The notes below the pieces were generated by a model. The model was not told the DNA's origin and ran no database searches. It saw only the letters and a list, made by a program, of their open reading frames with translations. Positions 45,874 through 56,000 of a DNA stretch of 64,000 nucleotides are shown piece after piece. This stretch comes from Bolinopsis microptera. Taxonomy: Eukaryota; Ctenophora; Tentaculata; Lobata; Bolinopsidae. Both the position numbers and the translations under genes were made by a program. Position 1 is the first letter of the stretch; every line of letters starts with the position of its first letter. The stretch spans positions 2,482,001 to 2,546,000 of the forward strand of contig NC_087077.1 of assembly GCF_026151205.1 (NCBI RefSeq). Direction: 5' to 3'.

Positions 45874-47330
45874 AAAGCATTAGCAAACTAATCTAGGCGC
45901 TAAAATTATTAAAATTACATTGCATAAGGTTTCCCAAAATTCGGGATTGACTTCACTACTGGGCCGCGCCGCGCATCTAATAAGGGGCCATTTAGTATCT
46001 ACTTATAGGTAGTTTGCTAAATAGGGGGAGGGGATGGTTTTGGAATTTCGGACAACTCTGGTCAGGGGAGGGGTGGTTTCTAAAAATCTGGACGTCCGGA
46101 AATTTTGGCAAAATTAACAACAAAAAAAGGTGCGTGACACAAAAAATGTGAACTTGATCATGTGACTCGCGAGGACAAACGTCCTGTTGAAAATTGATCA
46201 CCTCTAGCGAGCCCGGCAAGTGGTAAGGTTTTTTGTTTGGCTAAAATTTTGTTTGGCTGAAATTTTGTTCGGCTTAAATTTTGCTTGGCTGACCTGATTA
46301 CATGTAATGAATAAAGTAAAGTAAAGTGATCAGAAAAGCTAAAACTCTCGTTCTAACACAAGGGCGGTCGTACATACATACATACATACATGATACATAC
46401 AGACAGAAATAATCTTTCGAATTATACATTACTAGAAAAGCTGTGGTCACTGGGAGGAAGGCCAAGGTAATAGTATTCTTGGATAGAAATGTTTTTATCG
46501 CATAAAAAAATATCCATCCCAACTGAGGATACAGCCGATTTAAATATAAAACACTTTAAACACAACGTAATTACCACACAACTGAACAAAATGCTGTTCC
46601 AACAATCATTGTAGGTGTGCATTCCAACACCGTTGCTATGCAACCTTTGATTTTCACCTAACTTCTTATTTCTCATCAAATTTGCACGTGGGTGGTGGTA
46701 CGAAGAGAAAGTTTCGAATCATAATAGAGATAATTATAATGGTATTATTATTATTAAATCTAAAATAGCTAATAATTTAATCAATTATTAACAGGCCCCT
46801 TGTGGGCAATAACATACGCTTTATAAATTATATAAACAAATTCAAGTCTATTTTCCGATTTTGCTAATTGTCTCTTTAGATCTGTTTCGGTCTTTAGTGG
46901 GAGTACCCACATCTGCTGGTTGAGAATGCTCAACATAACATTCATGATGCTTGACTGCTTTATTGACCCGGGCAGGCACCGGGGGCATCCCAACACCAGT
47001 GCGTTGGGACATAGTGTTGGTCTGTTTCAGGATGTGTTAGATCCCAGAGAAGCCGCCATCTCCTCTACTGCTTTAGCTCAGCGGCAGCATGAGCCCTGGT
47101 TTCCTGCCACATTGGTACCTCTGAAAGTACAGAAAGGTGGTGGATTTCGGGGTCCAGGATCCTCCCTCTTTATTCTTTAAGGTGTTATCATTTCTCAGAG
47201 ATGTTTGCAGAGTTTTTGTTTTCTAGTCTATTTAGTTGGCTAAGTCCTGGAGAGATTCATTTTGTTCCCAAAGAAATTCGATATTAGAACTTCTTCTAGA
47301 GTTCTAGATAGGAATATGAGTCAGTTGGTA

Positions 47331-50300
47331 GGGGAGCCAGTGAAAACGTGTCAAACAGTATATATACAATAAATTAAATCAAGTGATGCAATTGGCAGAG
47401 CACAATCGTAAATCCTGAGCAATAGATATCATCTATCCCTCGTAGCTCTTCTCCTCAGGTATCAGGTTGAAGGAGACATTGGATATAGGGGCAGTCCATG
47501 CCTTCTTTGCCTTTCCACGTACACCTCTAACAGCTACTAGCACACTCCTCATTATATCCATGCTCAGGCGTGTCCTGATGTTACACATCACCTGGCTGTA
47601 GTCCTCCTTTGTCTTGGTGGCTATCAACACAGCAAGTCTTCTTATGAAACACTTGGCCTCCGGTGCCATTCCTCCTGTAGTGGTAAATACAAGGGGGACG
47701 AATGACCCTTTCTCCAATTGTAGCACTCGGTTCATGTACTGGTTCTTTTTCTCATTCTCGTGCAGAGTGTAGAGCTGTGGCATGGTCTTTCCTTGATATG
47801 TAGGCGATTTAGGATTGAAAATGCGCACATCAAAGAAAGTCCTCTCAAATGTGCTCCACACTCCTCTTGCTGATATATCAAGCCTAGCCTTATCAGCATT
47901 GTTGCCCTTTTGTTGGAAGTTGGCCGATTCTATAGGTGTTAAAAGGGGCTCAATCCTCACATCCTTGGTCACCAGCCTAAGGTATTCAGCAACGGAGTCT
48001 CTCACGTTGTTATGACGGTAGTTCACATACCCCCCTCTCTTACAGCTGAGGATATGATTGTGATCATTCTTGGCTCCGCAATCGCAGAATCTTGGGGTGT
48101 TAGGGATGTCCCAACCATACCGGAGATGAACAGCATCTCTGAAGTCTTGCTTGCTGTAAGCATACCCTAGCTGTTGAATGGGGAGACATGTTAGCCAAGC
48201 TCCTGACCCATGCTCTTGTACCAGCTGCAATGACTCCCTGGTATTCTCATCCACTTCACTCATTATCTCAGCAAGCTCCTTCTTCAAGCGTAATTCTTTA
48301 ACTAACTTGAGGCAATCTACTCTGCCCTTTATCTTAATTTTATCCAACTTCATCAGGGATGTCTCCTGGTGATAGATAAGGTCAACCAGCTCCTCTGTTA
48401 TCTTAAGTGACGTCTGGTATTCCTTCTCCGCGATCTCTACTGGATTAACAATACCAAGCCCCCCTAATCTTACAGGTAGCGCAAACATTCTCCTGTGCAG
48501 ATCAGACACATTCCTACCAATAATTGCAGGGATGAACTTTTCTCTTATACACTTCTCCAATGGGATGAAGAGGTCTTTAGTGTCTTGGATGGTACGCATC
48601 ACAAAGGTCCACCGATGACATAGGGCTTTGGTATACCCTGATAGGGCTGCCTGAGGTTCATCGAGGGCAATATCTGACAACTCTTCTACATCCTTCACCC
48701 ATTTCTCTACTTTCTTTTTTACATATGTCTCTCTAGCCTCCTCTCCACCTATCACTGCTCCCAGATGACGCTCCCCATCACATGTGATCTCTATACCAGT
48801 CTCTCCAAATAAAAACGTGGCTGCTGGTAGTAGCGATTTTTCTTTTAAGATAAGAATAGTCTTCACTGCTTTAGGGAAGTAGCCTAACTTAGGACCGTTT
48901 ACACTGAGTAAATCCCACCACAGCCGGAGTTTCTTCAGGGTACCTGCTGCTGCAGAGTCATCTGCATACCACGCTTGCATCAATTCTCCTAACTTTGTCA
49001 CGCTGGCCAGGATGTTGATAAGAGGACGAATACCGATAGCATACTCTGCCATTGCTGCCACATCCCCTTGCGTTGCCCCTTCATCAGAGTAAATTATCTC
49101 ACACGAATATGTGTCGTTGACAATGAGTTTGGCTGATTTCTGATAGGTGTTTTTCAGGTATTGGTGAAACGGAGGACATAGCTGCCTAATGTTGTGAATA
49201 GCTGCTTTGCGATTAAGCCTGTTAAACGCAATATCAGCATCAACAAGAAGCACTGCCTCTGTCTTAGGATCTTCCCATGTCCTCTTAACTGCTCTGATGG
49301 ATGCCTCAATGCCTGACTCTAGCCCAGCACATGACTGAAGAGGTCCTGCAGCCTCTTGTATATCATCCTTAATTACCCCAATAACCACCTTGCCAACAAT
49401 ACGCCGAAGAACCTCTCCTACCCCCACCGGCCGTACACCAGGATTACCTCTCTTATCGTCACCCTTATTCAGTGGTACCAGTCTACAGGCCACAAACTCA
49501 TTCAGACTCTCTGGGTTAACATCCTCTACACACAAACGCTTTGCAAATTCAGCTATTGCACCGCAGAGTTGAAAAGGAAGTTTCCCATACGCTTTAGAGC
49601 ACAAGATGTGCTTCCACCCATCTGCATCCAAATGGGTTGGGCCACCTGAGCCCTCAACTAGCTCTGCCGATATTTCAGCAAATATCACCGACTGTGCCTG
49701 AGGCGCTGTTATAGGTAGAAGGATATCAGCTGGAGGTGTCTCAGCTTTAGGATGTTTCTCTTGTAATAGACTCTTTATCTTTCTATTTAATGTGTGTACC
49801 CCAACAACTGAGTCTTCGTTGTTGATGAGCTTCATGGCCTGACATACTTTACCCACCATCATTAACCTACTAAAGCCTTTCATTTTTGATGGATCTTCAG
49901 ACTTTTTCCTTCGTTTTAGCTTCTCCTGGATGACACGAGCCTCATCCATGAGGGAATTGAGGTCGCCATCCTTCCACTTTTCTAGTCTATCTACCAGGTA
50001 CTTGGCATTGTCTCTAGCTTTTGACTTAGATGAAGGCTTCTGTAACATAATAGGGATAAATATATGGACTAGCTGCAATGAAAGACTCTCCCAGGCCGTT
50101 TTATTCACAAACAGGTACAAAAGTCGTGTCAACTCTTTGATAAACTTCTCCCCACTCTTACCCCTTGGCACCATAAACAAATTCCTACACCACGTAATAA
50201 TTTCATCATATATCCCCGTAAGTTCTGACCGTATACACCCTTCCCCAGCCATGGTACCCCACATCAGATTATTTGATCTATTCAACTGGCAGCAGTCACA

Positions 50301-50806
50301 GTACCATTCATCATCTTCACTGATTTTATGATCCTCATACTCTTCATCACTCATACACAAGCAGGCCTTATGAATCCAAACCTCGCACTCCTCACACTGC
50401 AAAGCATCTACATGCCATTCAACTCTGGTTTTACATATAGGACATATGTCATCTATCTTCTCCTTCTCCTTTGGTCTACATTTTTTCTTCTTATCAACTC
50501 TTGTTTTATGATTGATGTTTACTTCTAGGACTTGAGGTCTATTTAACAAGGGTTTCTCTGTTCTGATGTGGCGCCGAAAGTCATATCTCGAAGAAGATGA
50601 TTGAAGTTTGATAGAATTGGTTGAGTTTAATACTTTCTGATTATACACAGGTTCGTTAGTACTTTCTTCTTCAGCTTGTCCGTTGGTCTCTACATGTTCT
50701 GTACTGGCTGGGGCACTATCAGTGTGCCCCGTTTGCCCGTCCTTGTTTGCCATCCCTGAACTCAATAAATGTAATAGATTTGTAGTGTTGTAATTAGTTT
50801 AATTTA
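47331..50806 (-). mobile_element. Complete PHD-finger retroelement with 13-bp target duplication
   Basis: The element is bounded by the direct repeat gagtcagttggta at 47318-47330 and 50807-50819. On the minus strand it has about 50 bases of leader, one long open frame and about 100 bases of trailer with no poly-A. A variable-length target duplication and absence of LTRs fit a non-LTR element. The intact frame and clean duplication indicate recent insertion, upstream of and divergent from CEP78. Confidence 0.8.
47433..50753 (-). CDS. Retroelement polyprotein: PHD finger, reverse transcriptase, nuclease-like domain
   Basis: The first ATG in the frame is at 50753 and gives MANKDGQTGHTDS; the open frame itself reaches back to a TTG at 50765. 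The N-terminal third has a PHD finger (CPICKTRVEWHVDALQCEEC, then WIHKAC and WYCDCCQ). The RT follows with motif A VDADIAFNRLN, motif B GATQGDVAAMAEYAIG and catalytic YADDS near 48955-48971. A late section has a Cys/His cluster (CDCGAKNDHNHILSCKRGGY) and a nuclease-like block, RLDISARGVW...FFDVRIFNP, near 47815-47890. The gene has no frameshift or stop over about 1106 residues. Similar PHD-less RT proteins are common in coral and fish genomes; the exact LINE clade could not be assigned by eye. Confidence 0.75.
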   Translation of the reverse strand: MANKDGQTGHTDSAPASTEHVETNGQAEEESTNEPVYNQKVLNSTNSIKLQSSSSRYDFRRHIRTEKPLLNRPQVLEVNINHKTRVDKKKKCRPKEKEKIDDICPICKTRVEWHVDALQCEECEVWIHKACLCMSDEEYEDHKISEDDEWYCDCCQLNRSNNLMWGTMAGEGCIRSELTGIYDEIITWCRNLFMVPRGKSGEKFIKELTRLLYLFVNKTAWESLSLQLVHIFIPIMLQKPSSKSKARDNAKYLVDRLEKWKDGDLNSLMDEARVIQEKLKRRKKSEDPSKMKGFSRLMMVGKVCQAMKLINNEDSVVGVHTLNRKIKSLLQEKHPKAETPPADILLPITAPQAQSVIFAEISAELVEGSGGPTHLDADGWKHILCSKAYGKLPFQLCGAIAEFAKRLCVEDVNPESLNEFVACRLVPLNKGDDKRGNPGVRPVGVGEVLRRIVGKVVIGVIKDDIQEAAGPLQSCAGLESGIEASIRAVKRTWEDPKTEAVLLVDADIAFNRLNRKAAIHNIRQLCPPFHQYLKNTYQKSAKLIVNDTYSCEIIYSDEGATQGDVAAMAEYAIGIRPLINILASVTKLGELMQAWYADDSAAAGTLKKLRLWWDLLSVNGPKLGYFPKAVKTILILKEKSLLPAATFLFGETGIEITCDGERHLGAVIGGEEARETYVKKKVEKWVKDVEELSDIALDEPQAALSGYTKALCHRWTFVMRTIQDTKDLFIPLEKCIREKFIPAIIGRNVSDLHRRMFALPVRLGGLGIVNPVEIAEKEYQTSLKITEELVDLIYHQETSLMKLDKIKIKGRVDCLKLVKELRLKKELAEIMSEVDENTRESLQLVQEHGSGAWLTCLPIQQLGYAYSKQDFRDAVHLRYGWDIPNTPRFCDCGAKNDHNHILSCKRGGYVNYRHNNVRDSVAEYLRLVTKDVRIEPLLTPIESANFQQKGNNADKARLDISARGVWSTFERTFFDVRIFNPKSPTYQGKTMPQLYTLHENEKKNQYMNRVLQLEKGSFVPLVFTTTGGMAPEAKCFIRRLAVLIATKTKEDYSQVMCNIRTRLSMDIMRSVLVAVRGVRGKAKKAWTAPISNVSFNLIPEEKSYEG

Positions 50807-50996
50807 GAGTCAGTTGGTAAGATAGCTTTACGAAATTGTGTACGATTCCTTTTAAATTCTGATGATACTTTTGTATTTCAGGGCAGCTAACAACAATAGT
50901 ATAATACTAAATATTTGTATTCCATCTTTAGTTCATTATAGTTTTGTAATTTATTTAATTATACTAACAATATTTCTTAATTATAGGTACAGTATA

Positions 50997-52496
50997 ATGA
51001 AAGCTTCTGTACTGGATCGATACAAAACAGCATGTGCCACAATGGGAATAGCTCAAAATTCATTCATTTGCAAGGGATTGGAGAAGCCGATTCTTCATGT
51101 AAGGGTTGGCAAAATTCAGCCAGAAGAATGGACACCTATCATTAAATGTTTGGAGAACAATTCATCTATCACAGAGGTTATTATAGAAGCCACAGTTCCC
51201 ACCCACTGTGCATATGTGAAAAGATCAACAACTCCCTCGTTTACTTTGACGGTGAAAAACCAATTCATGAAAAGTCTTTCAAGCTGTCTAGTGTGCTCTT
51301 CTGCAATTCATAGGCTATCCATCATTAGTGTACCCTTGAAGAAAACTCAGTTAGAACATTTATCACGGGGTTTGTCAAGAAACCAGTCCTTGGAGTTTCT
51401 TTGTCTGAAAGGATCTGTCATAGGACAGAAAGCGTTCAACGAAATATTTGCCACAGTAAGAACGTCGTTGAATATAACCCATCTCGACTTTTCTTACTGC
51501 AAATTGTCAGATGAATCGTGTTCCCACATAGGAGCTTTACTTAGGTCTCAAACCTTGGAAAGACACACACAAACATGGAAACACACTTTGCGCTACAATA
51601 ATCCAGATGCAGCAAATGTGACAGGTTTAAAGCGAATCACATTGAATGGCAATCCAATTGGTGATGAGGGTTGTGAAGTTATAACAGATGCTATGCAAGA
51701 TGATTATTGGATCAGGGCTCTTGATCTTCAACAGTGTGATATAACGGATGAAGGTGCAAAGCTGTTTTTAATATTGCTGGAGGATAATGCTTGTATATCA
51801 GTTTTGGATTTAAGGATGAATCCACAAATCAAAGATGGTAAGTTGTTAGAAAAGATCAATGATTGTTTGGGTCGAAACAAACAAAATGATGCAGAATGTT
51901 TTGCTGTTGGGGAATTACAGGAAACTAAAAAGGCTCCAAAACCAAAGAAAACTCCCAGGCGAAGCATCTCAAATATCAATCTTAGAAACTCACTGAATGA
52001 AGCTAGAACTCCCAAAAAGGCAAACGAATCTAAAGCCCCTAAGAAGGTGACTCAATATGAGAATTATTACAATTCTATGCTTAAAAATTCAGTTGTTAAG
52101 AACATTGAACATTTGAATGACATATCTTTACACAATGACAAAGACAAGTTTTCCCCTATTCTGATTCACCAGACCCCTCCAGTAAAGCAGGCTGTTGCAT
52201 CTAAACAACAAGAGGAAAAGCAGATTTTTGCCATGCTTGATGAATTAAAAAATGACTTGGAAATATACAAAAAAGAATTATATCTTGAGAAGGAGAAGAC
52301 CAAAGTCTTGCAAAGTCAAGTTAATGCCCTTGAAAGAGAGAACTTGTTCCTTAAAAACCAACAACAGATTGATAAAAGTGAACTAGAACCAGAGCTCTTG
52401 GATACTATTGAAACATCCTTCAGTCAGTTTCACAATTTTCTCGATATGCTCAAACAAGCTGGCTATGGGGACCTTTGTCAACTTGTAAACAAATAG
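50997..52496 (+). CDS. CEP78: Centrosomal protein of 78 kDa
   Basis: The product starts MKASVLDRYKTACATMG and is 499 residues, shorter than the roughly 690-720 of the human protein. It has the CEP78 leucine-rich repeats (SLEFLCLKGSVIG, ITHLDFSYCKLSDESC, LKRITLNGNPIGDEGCEVI, IRALDLQQCDITDEGAKLF, VLDLRMNP) and a distal coiled coil ending in the family signature (SFSQFHNFLDMLKQAG). CEP78 acts at the mother centriole in ciliogenesis and centrosome control. The whole coding region is one uninterrupted exon. An acceptor just before 50986 suggests at most a 5'-UTR intron. A lysine/proline-rich linker lies between the two domains. It sits head-to-tail with a ciliary dynein gene. Confidence 0.9.
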   Translation: MKASVLDRYKTACATMGIAQNSFICKGLEKPILHVRVGKIQPEEWTPIIKCLENNSSITEVIIEATVPTHCAYVKRSTTPSFTLTVKNQFMKSLSSCLVCSSAIHRLSIISVPLKKTQLEHLSRGLSRNQSLEFLCLKGSVIGQKAFNEIFATVRTSLNITHLDFSYCKLSDESCSHIGALLRSQTLERHTQTWKHTLRYNNPDAANVTGLKRITLNGNPIGDEGCEVITDAMQDDYWIRALDLQQCDITDEGAKLFLILLEDNACISVLDLRMNPQIKDGKLLEKINDCLGRNKQNDAECFAVGELQETKKAPKPKKTPRRSISNINLRNSLNEARTPKKANESKAPKKVTQYENYYNSMLKNSVVKNIEHLNDISLHNDKDKFSPILIHQTPPVKQAVASKQQEEKQIFAMLDELKNDLEIYKKELYLEKEKTKVLQSQVNALERENLFLKNQQQIDKSELEPELLDTIETSFSQFHNFLDMLKQAGYGDLCQLVNK

Positions 52497-52825
52497 ATCT
52501 CTTTTTTTGGGAATTTTATTGCTGATAATAAGTTTTCTGATTCATCATGTAACTGACTCTGTATTAGCTTTAAAAGTAATTATTGTGCTGTCAGTAGTTT
52601 AGTGTTAAAGTACATTATAGTAACTCCAGTGAATTTGTGGGTAACGCATGATACTTAGTTATTTTTACTCTGTTATTTATTGTTTAAACATTTGGGTGAC
52701 ATTACATTTACGTTTTATCCTAATCCCAGTGACAAACGTTTTGAACGAGATGACCACTATACGACACTGTTGCTGGGATCTTTAATTTGTGAACTGTTTG
52801 TTGTATTGTAAATTGTTATATTGAT

Positions 52826-52831
52826 AATAAA
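52826..52831 (+). terminator. Polyadenylation signal of CEP78
   Basis: AATAAA lies 330 bases after the stop codon and about 230 before the dynein start codon. No better signal lies between the stop and this site. Confidence 0.7.
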
Positions 52832-53058
52832 GTTTTATTGCATGATACTATGATACACGTCGTACTCATATCCTTTTATTTTCTTATGATTAAAATTATT
52901 CCACAACGATCTTAGAAAGTGAGCTTATGACCTTGGATTATGTTCGAAATATCCCGTACCTTTAACTTTGTGATAATATGTTAGATGATATTTTAGTTGA
53001 TATTTTTTATCCCTAATAAAAACCTCTTGGTCAGAGCATTCTCTAGGGTCGCAATGTA

Positions 53059-56000
53059 ATGTCTGTGTTTGTGGAGGAACGTCTCAGATGGTTGGAAGGA
53101 AAGTTATCATTATCTCTACCTGTCAAGACAGAACAGATAAAGACGCTGTTTAGTGATTCTTGCAACAAGTTAGTAGTGTTCAGTAGGTAGTTAGTTTAAA
53201 GTTAGTAGACACAATTCAGTAGACACAAGTTAGTAGACACAAATTAGTAAACTTCTCTGTTTAATTTGGTATACTTCACTCATTTAGATGGTAAATAAAG
53301 CAGAAAAAACGGCGTGGTTCTATTGATCATGAATCGTTAAAATTGTAATAAATTACACTAGTTACATAATTGGGGTATTTGACAATTAGCTGATTGAACT
53401 CGTTTCAGGGATACACTACTTGACTTTTTAAACAATGAAGACATCAGAAGACTCTTTGTGGGTGTGGAGGGTTCAGTGGTCAACATCTCGCTCACCCACC
53501 CTCCTTCCTCACAAAAATGCCTCGTCTTTCTCAAGGGGGGACACATCGGCAAAGTCAGAAAAGATGCAATAGAAGAAAGTATCACGTTGTTTGACTTGTC
53601 CAAGAATTCGGTGGAACAGATAGAAGGTATGATGGATAGTGTGTTCGTGCCACTGATCCTCACAGAGGACTCTCATCGTGGGGAGAAGATGATGGAGAAC
53701 TTGCACAAACTTGCTTCTATCCTTCAGATCACTGCTGGAAACGAACGGGTATATTACGACCTATGAAAAACTACATTTTATAATGATTGTTTGACGATTC
53801 AATTTGGAAGAGCAAGCAACAATGTATTCCGCTTATTTAAAGAAATATCATTTATAATGCATATTTCCATTTTCCATGTTAGAATTGACAATAATGACAT
53901 GTTCAAGTTAAAGGTTTCTACAGTTTTCTTATCTTACTAAGTATACATACATCCTTTTTATTAAACCTGCACTTTCAGGGAGATGTAGTGTTACCAGTAC
54001 CCCTACTAGACGTACTACTAGAATCAGCAGTTGTCAACAACAGCGTCATTGTCATCTTGGAGACAACCGTCATCTCCTGGACCAAGCAGATCAGAATTGC
54101 TCTCAAACTTGATCTCGACAAAGCTCTTAGAGCTCAAAAAGTTGTAGGACCTTTGGCTGAGCTCAAAGTAAGCTACTATATCTAGTTGAATGGGCGGATT
54201 CTATTTTAGGTTATCAAAATGTTGCATTACAACTCCATCAAGTAACAAGAGTCTTCATGCACTAATAATATTTTGGATTTTTAACAGCTATTGCACATTG
54301 AAACTAATTTCTTAACTAGTAAACTGATTTACTTTATCACCTGCAATGCGGGTTCCGCATCTTATTACACAGGAACACTTAAAATTATTTGTTTTATAGA
54401 AGAGTTGAACGTACTCTTAAAAAAATAATTTCACTAAGTAATAAACCTTCCAAGGTCTGGGAGGAAAGACAAAGCAAGTTGAACTCGATCCTTGAACAAC
54501 TTGACTGTCGGCTAGCCACTCAGATTCTGAAGGAGCTGGCTAACCTGGGAAATGTTTACGCTAAGTCGTTTACCGTTGTTATCGACGATATAAAGCAGGT
54601 AAGCCTTTCTGCTTTCTACTATTTTATTTTCAGCTCAAAAGTTATATTGATAGATTATTAACCGTACAATTTGATATTTCAGTTTCTCATTCAGGCTCAT
54701 CTTGTATATTAGCTAGTGTTCGTAGCAAAATCTCAATATGTTATGTTTTATGCTGAGCATGAACATACGAACTTACAAACATACAAACCAGGCACTAACC
54801 GAAACAGAAGACAATATCATGTACCTCAAACCACTGGAGCCGTATCTGAACAAGCTAGCTGTGGTTACTACCACTGATAAATCAATTAATATCATCGCTC
54901 CCATCGTTCATCTCCTTGGTTAGTATTGTCATATTTTGAATATCAGGTATTTTTATGTTTAATTAACTCAATTCAAGAAGCTTCAATTTTTGCAAGAAAG
55001 TTTTCATTCGCTATAGAATCAGAAAATTAGACTACTTTTCAAAATAATAAAATGTCCAGATTTGCTCTGGAGACACATACTGTACTTTTCAAAGTAACAA
55101 AATGTCCAGATTTGATCGTACTTTTCAAAATAATAAAATCTCCAGATTTGATCTGGAGACACAGCAGATACTACCACGAACCACGAAACTTTAAGCGGCT
55201 GTTACGTCACCTGTCTACTTTGGTTGTGAGCAGCGCTCATCGCTTCGTGGGGGCTCAGATTCTCAGCAGCACCGAGAAAGCGTTCACAAACTTAAAACAT
55301 GCTCTGAAACTCTGCGCTAAATTCAGAGGTTGGTTGTTCAACTTTGAGTGGATATTTTATATTTATTTAAAGTTGTTGCTTGTATTGTACATTATCTAAG
55401 GACACAAGCTGCCTGCATGAAAGGTTCATTGTTTCGATAGCATATTAACTTAAAATGTATTAATATTTCTAGCGATAAGAGTTTAATCATTGTTGAATTG
55501 TTTTCAGTACAACTTTCGGTAAAAGTTTCAAATTAAAGTTCAAGCTAAATACTTAGCATCTTACTTTAGGCTCTGAATTAGTATTTTCACACTTTAACGC
55601 ATTTTTTGCACATGTAGTACATCATACATGTCAAATAAATCGAAGACTCTATTGCACAGGTTGTTATCTTGACAAGCGGGAGAAGTGTAACGAACACAAC
55701 AAACAACAAGTCAGTCAGTACAACGAAAACAAGAAAAGTGAAAATGGAATTAAGATGGTTACTGGACCCTTCATAACCATGCACATGAAGAGACACCATG
55801 GTTTAATTCTTTGTACAGTACTTTGTACAGTACTTTGTACAGTACTTTGTACAGTTCTTTGTACAGTACTTTGTACAGTTCTTTGTACAGTTCTTTGCAC
55901 AGTTCTTTGTACAGTTCTTTGTACAGTTCTTTGTACAGTTCTTTGTACAGTTCTTTGTACAGTTCTTTGTACAGTTCTTTGTACAGTTCTTTGTACAGTT

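Larger units (their letters stand above)
43492..47317. other. Repeat-rich intergenic region
   Basis: No gene was recognised. The sequence holds a MITE (44388-44483), an inverted-repeat element (45091-45873) and AT-rich filler. Near 44200-44310 a run of tcgggaat/cccga words forms many small inverted repeats, and related words recur near 45935-45960 beside actgggccg, hinting at the outer ends of a decayed element of about 1.8 kb. A short CATA array lies at 46372-46400. Confidence 0.6.

Noticed and set aside
47815-50528. Plus-strand frames opposite the PHD-RT element
   Set aside because: They are shadows of the long minus-strand frame.
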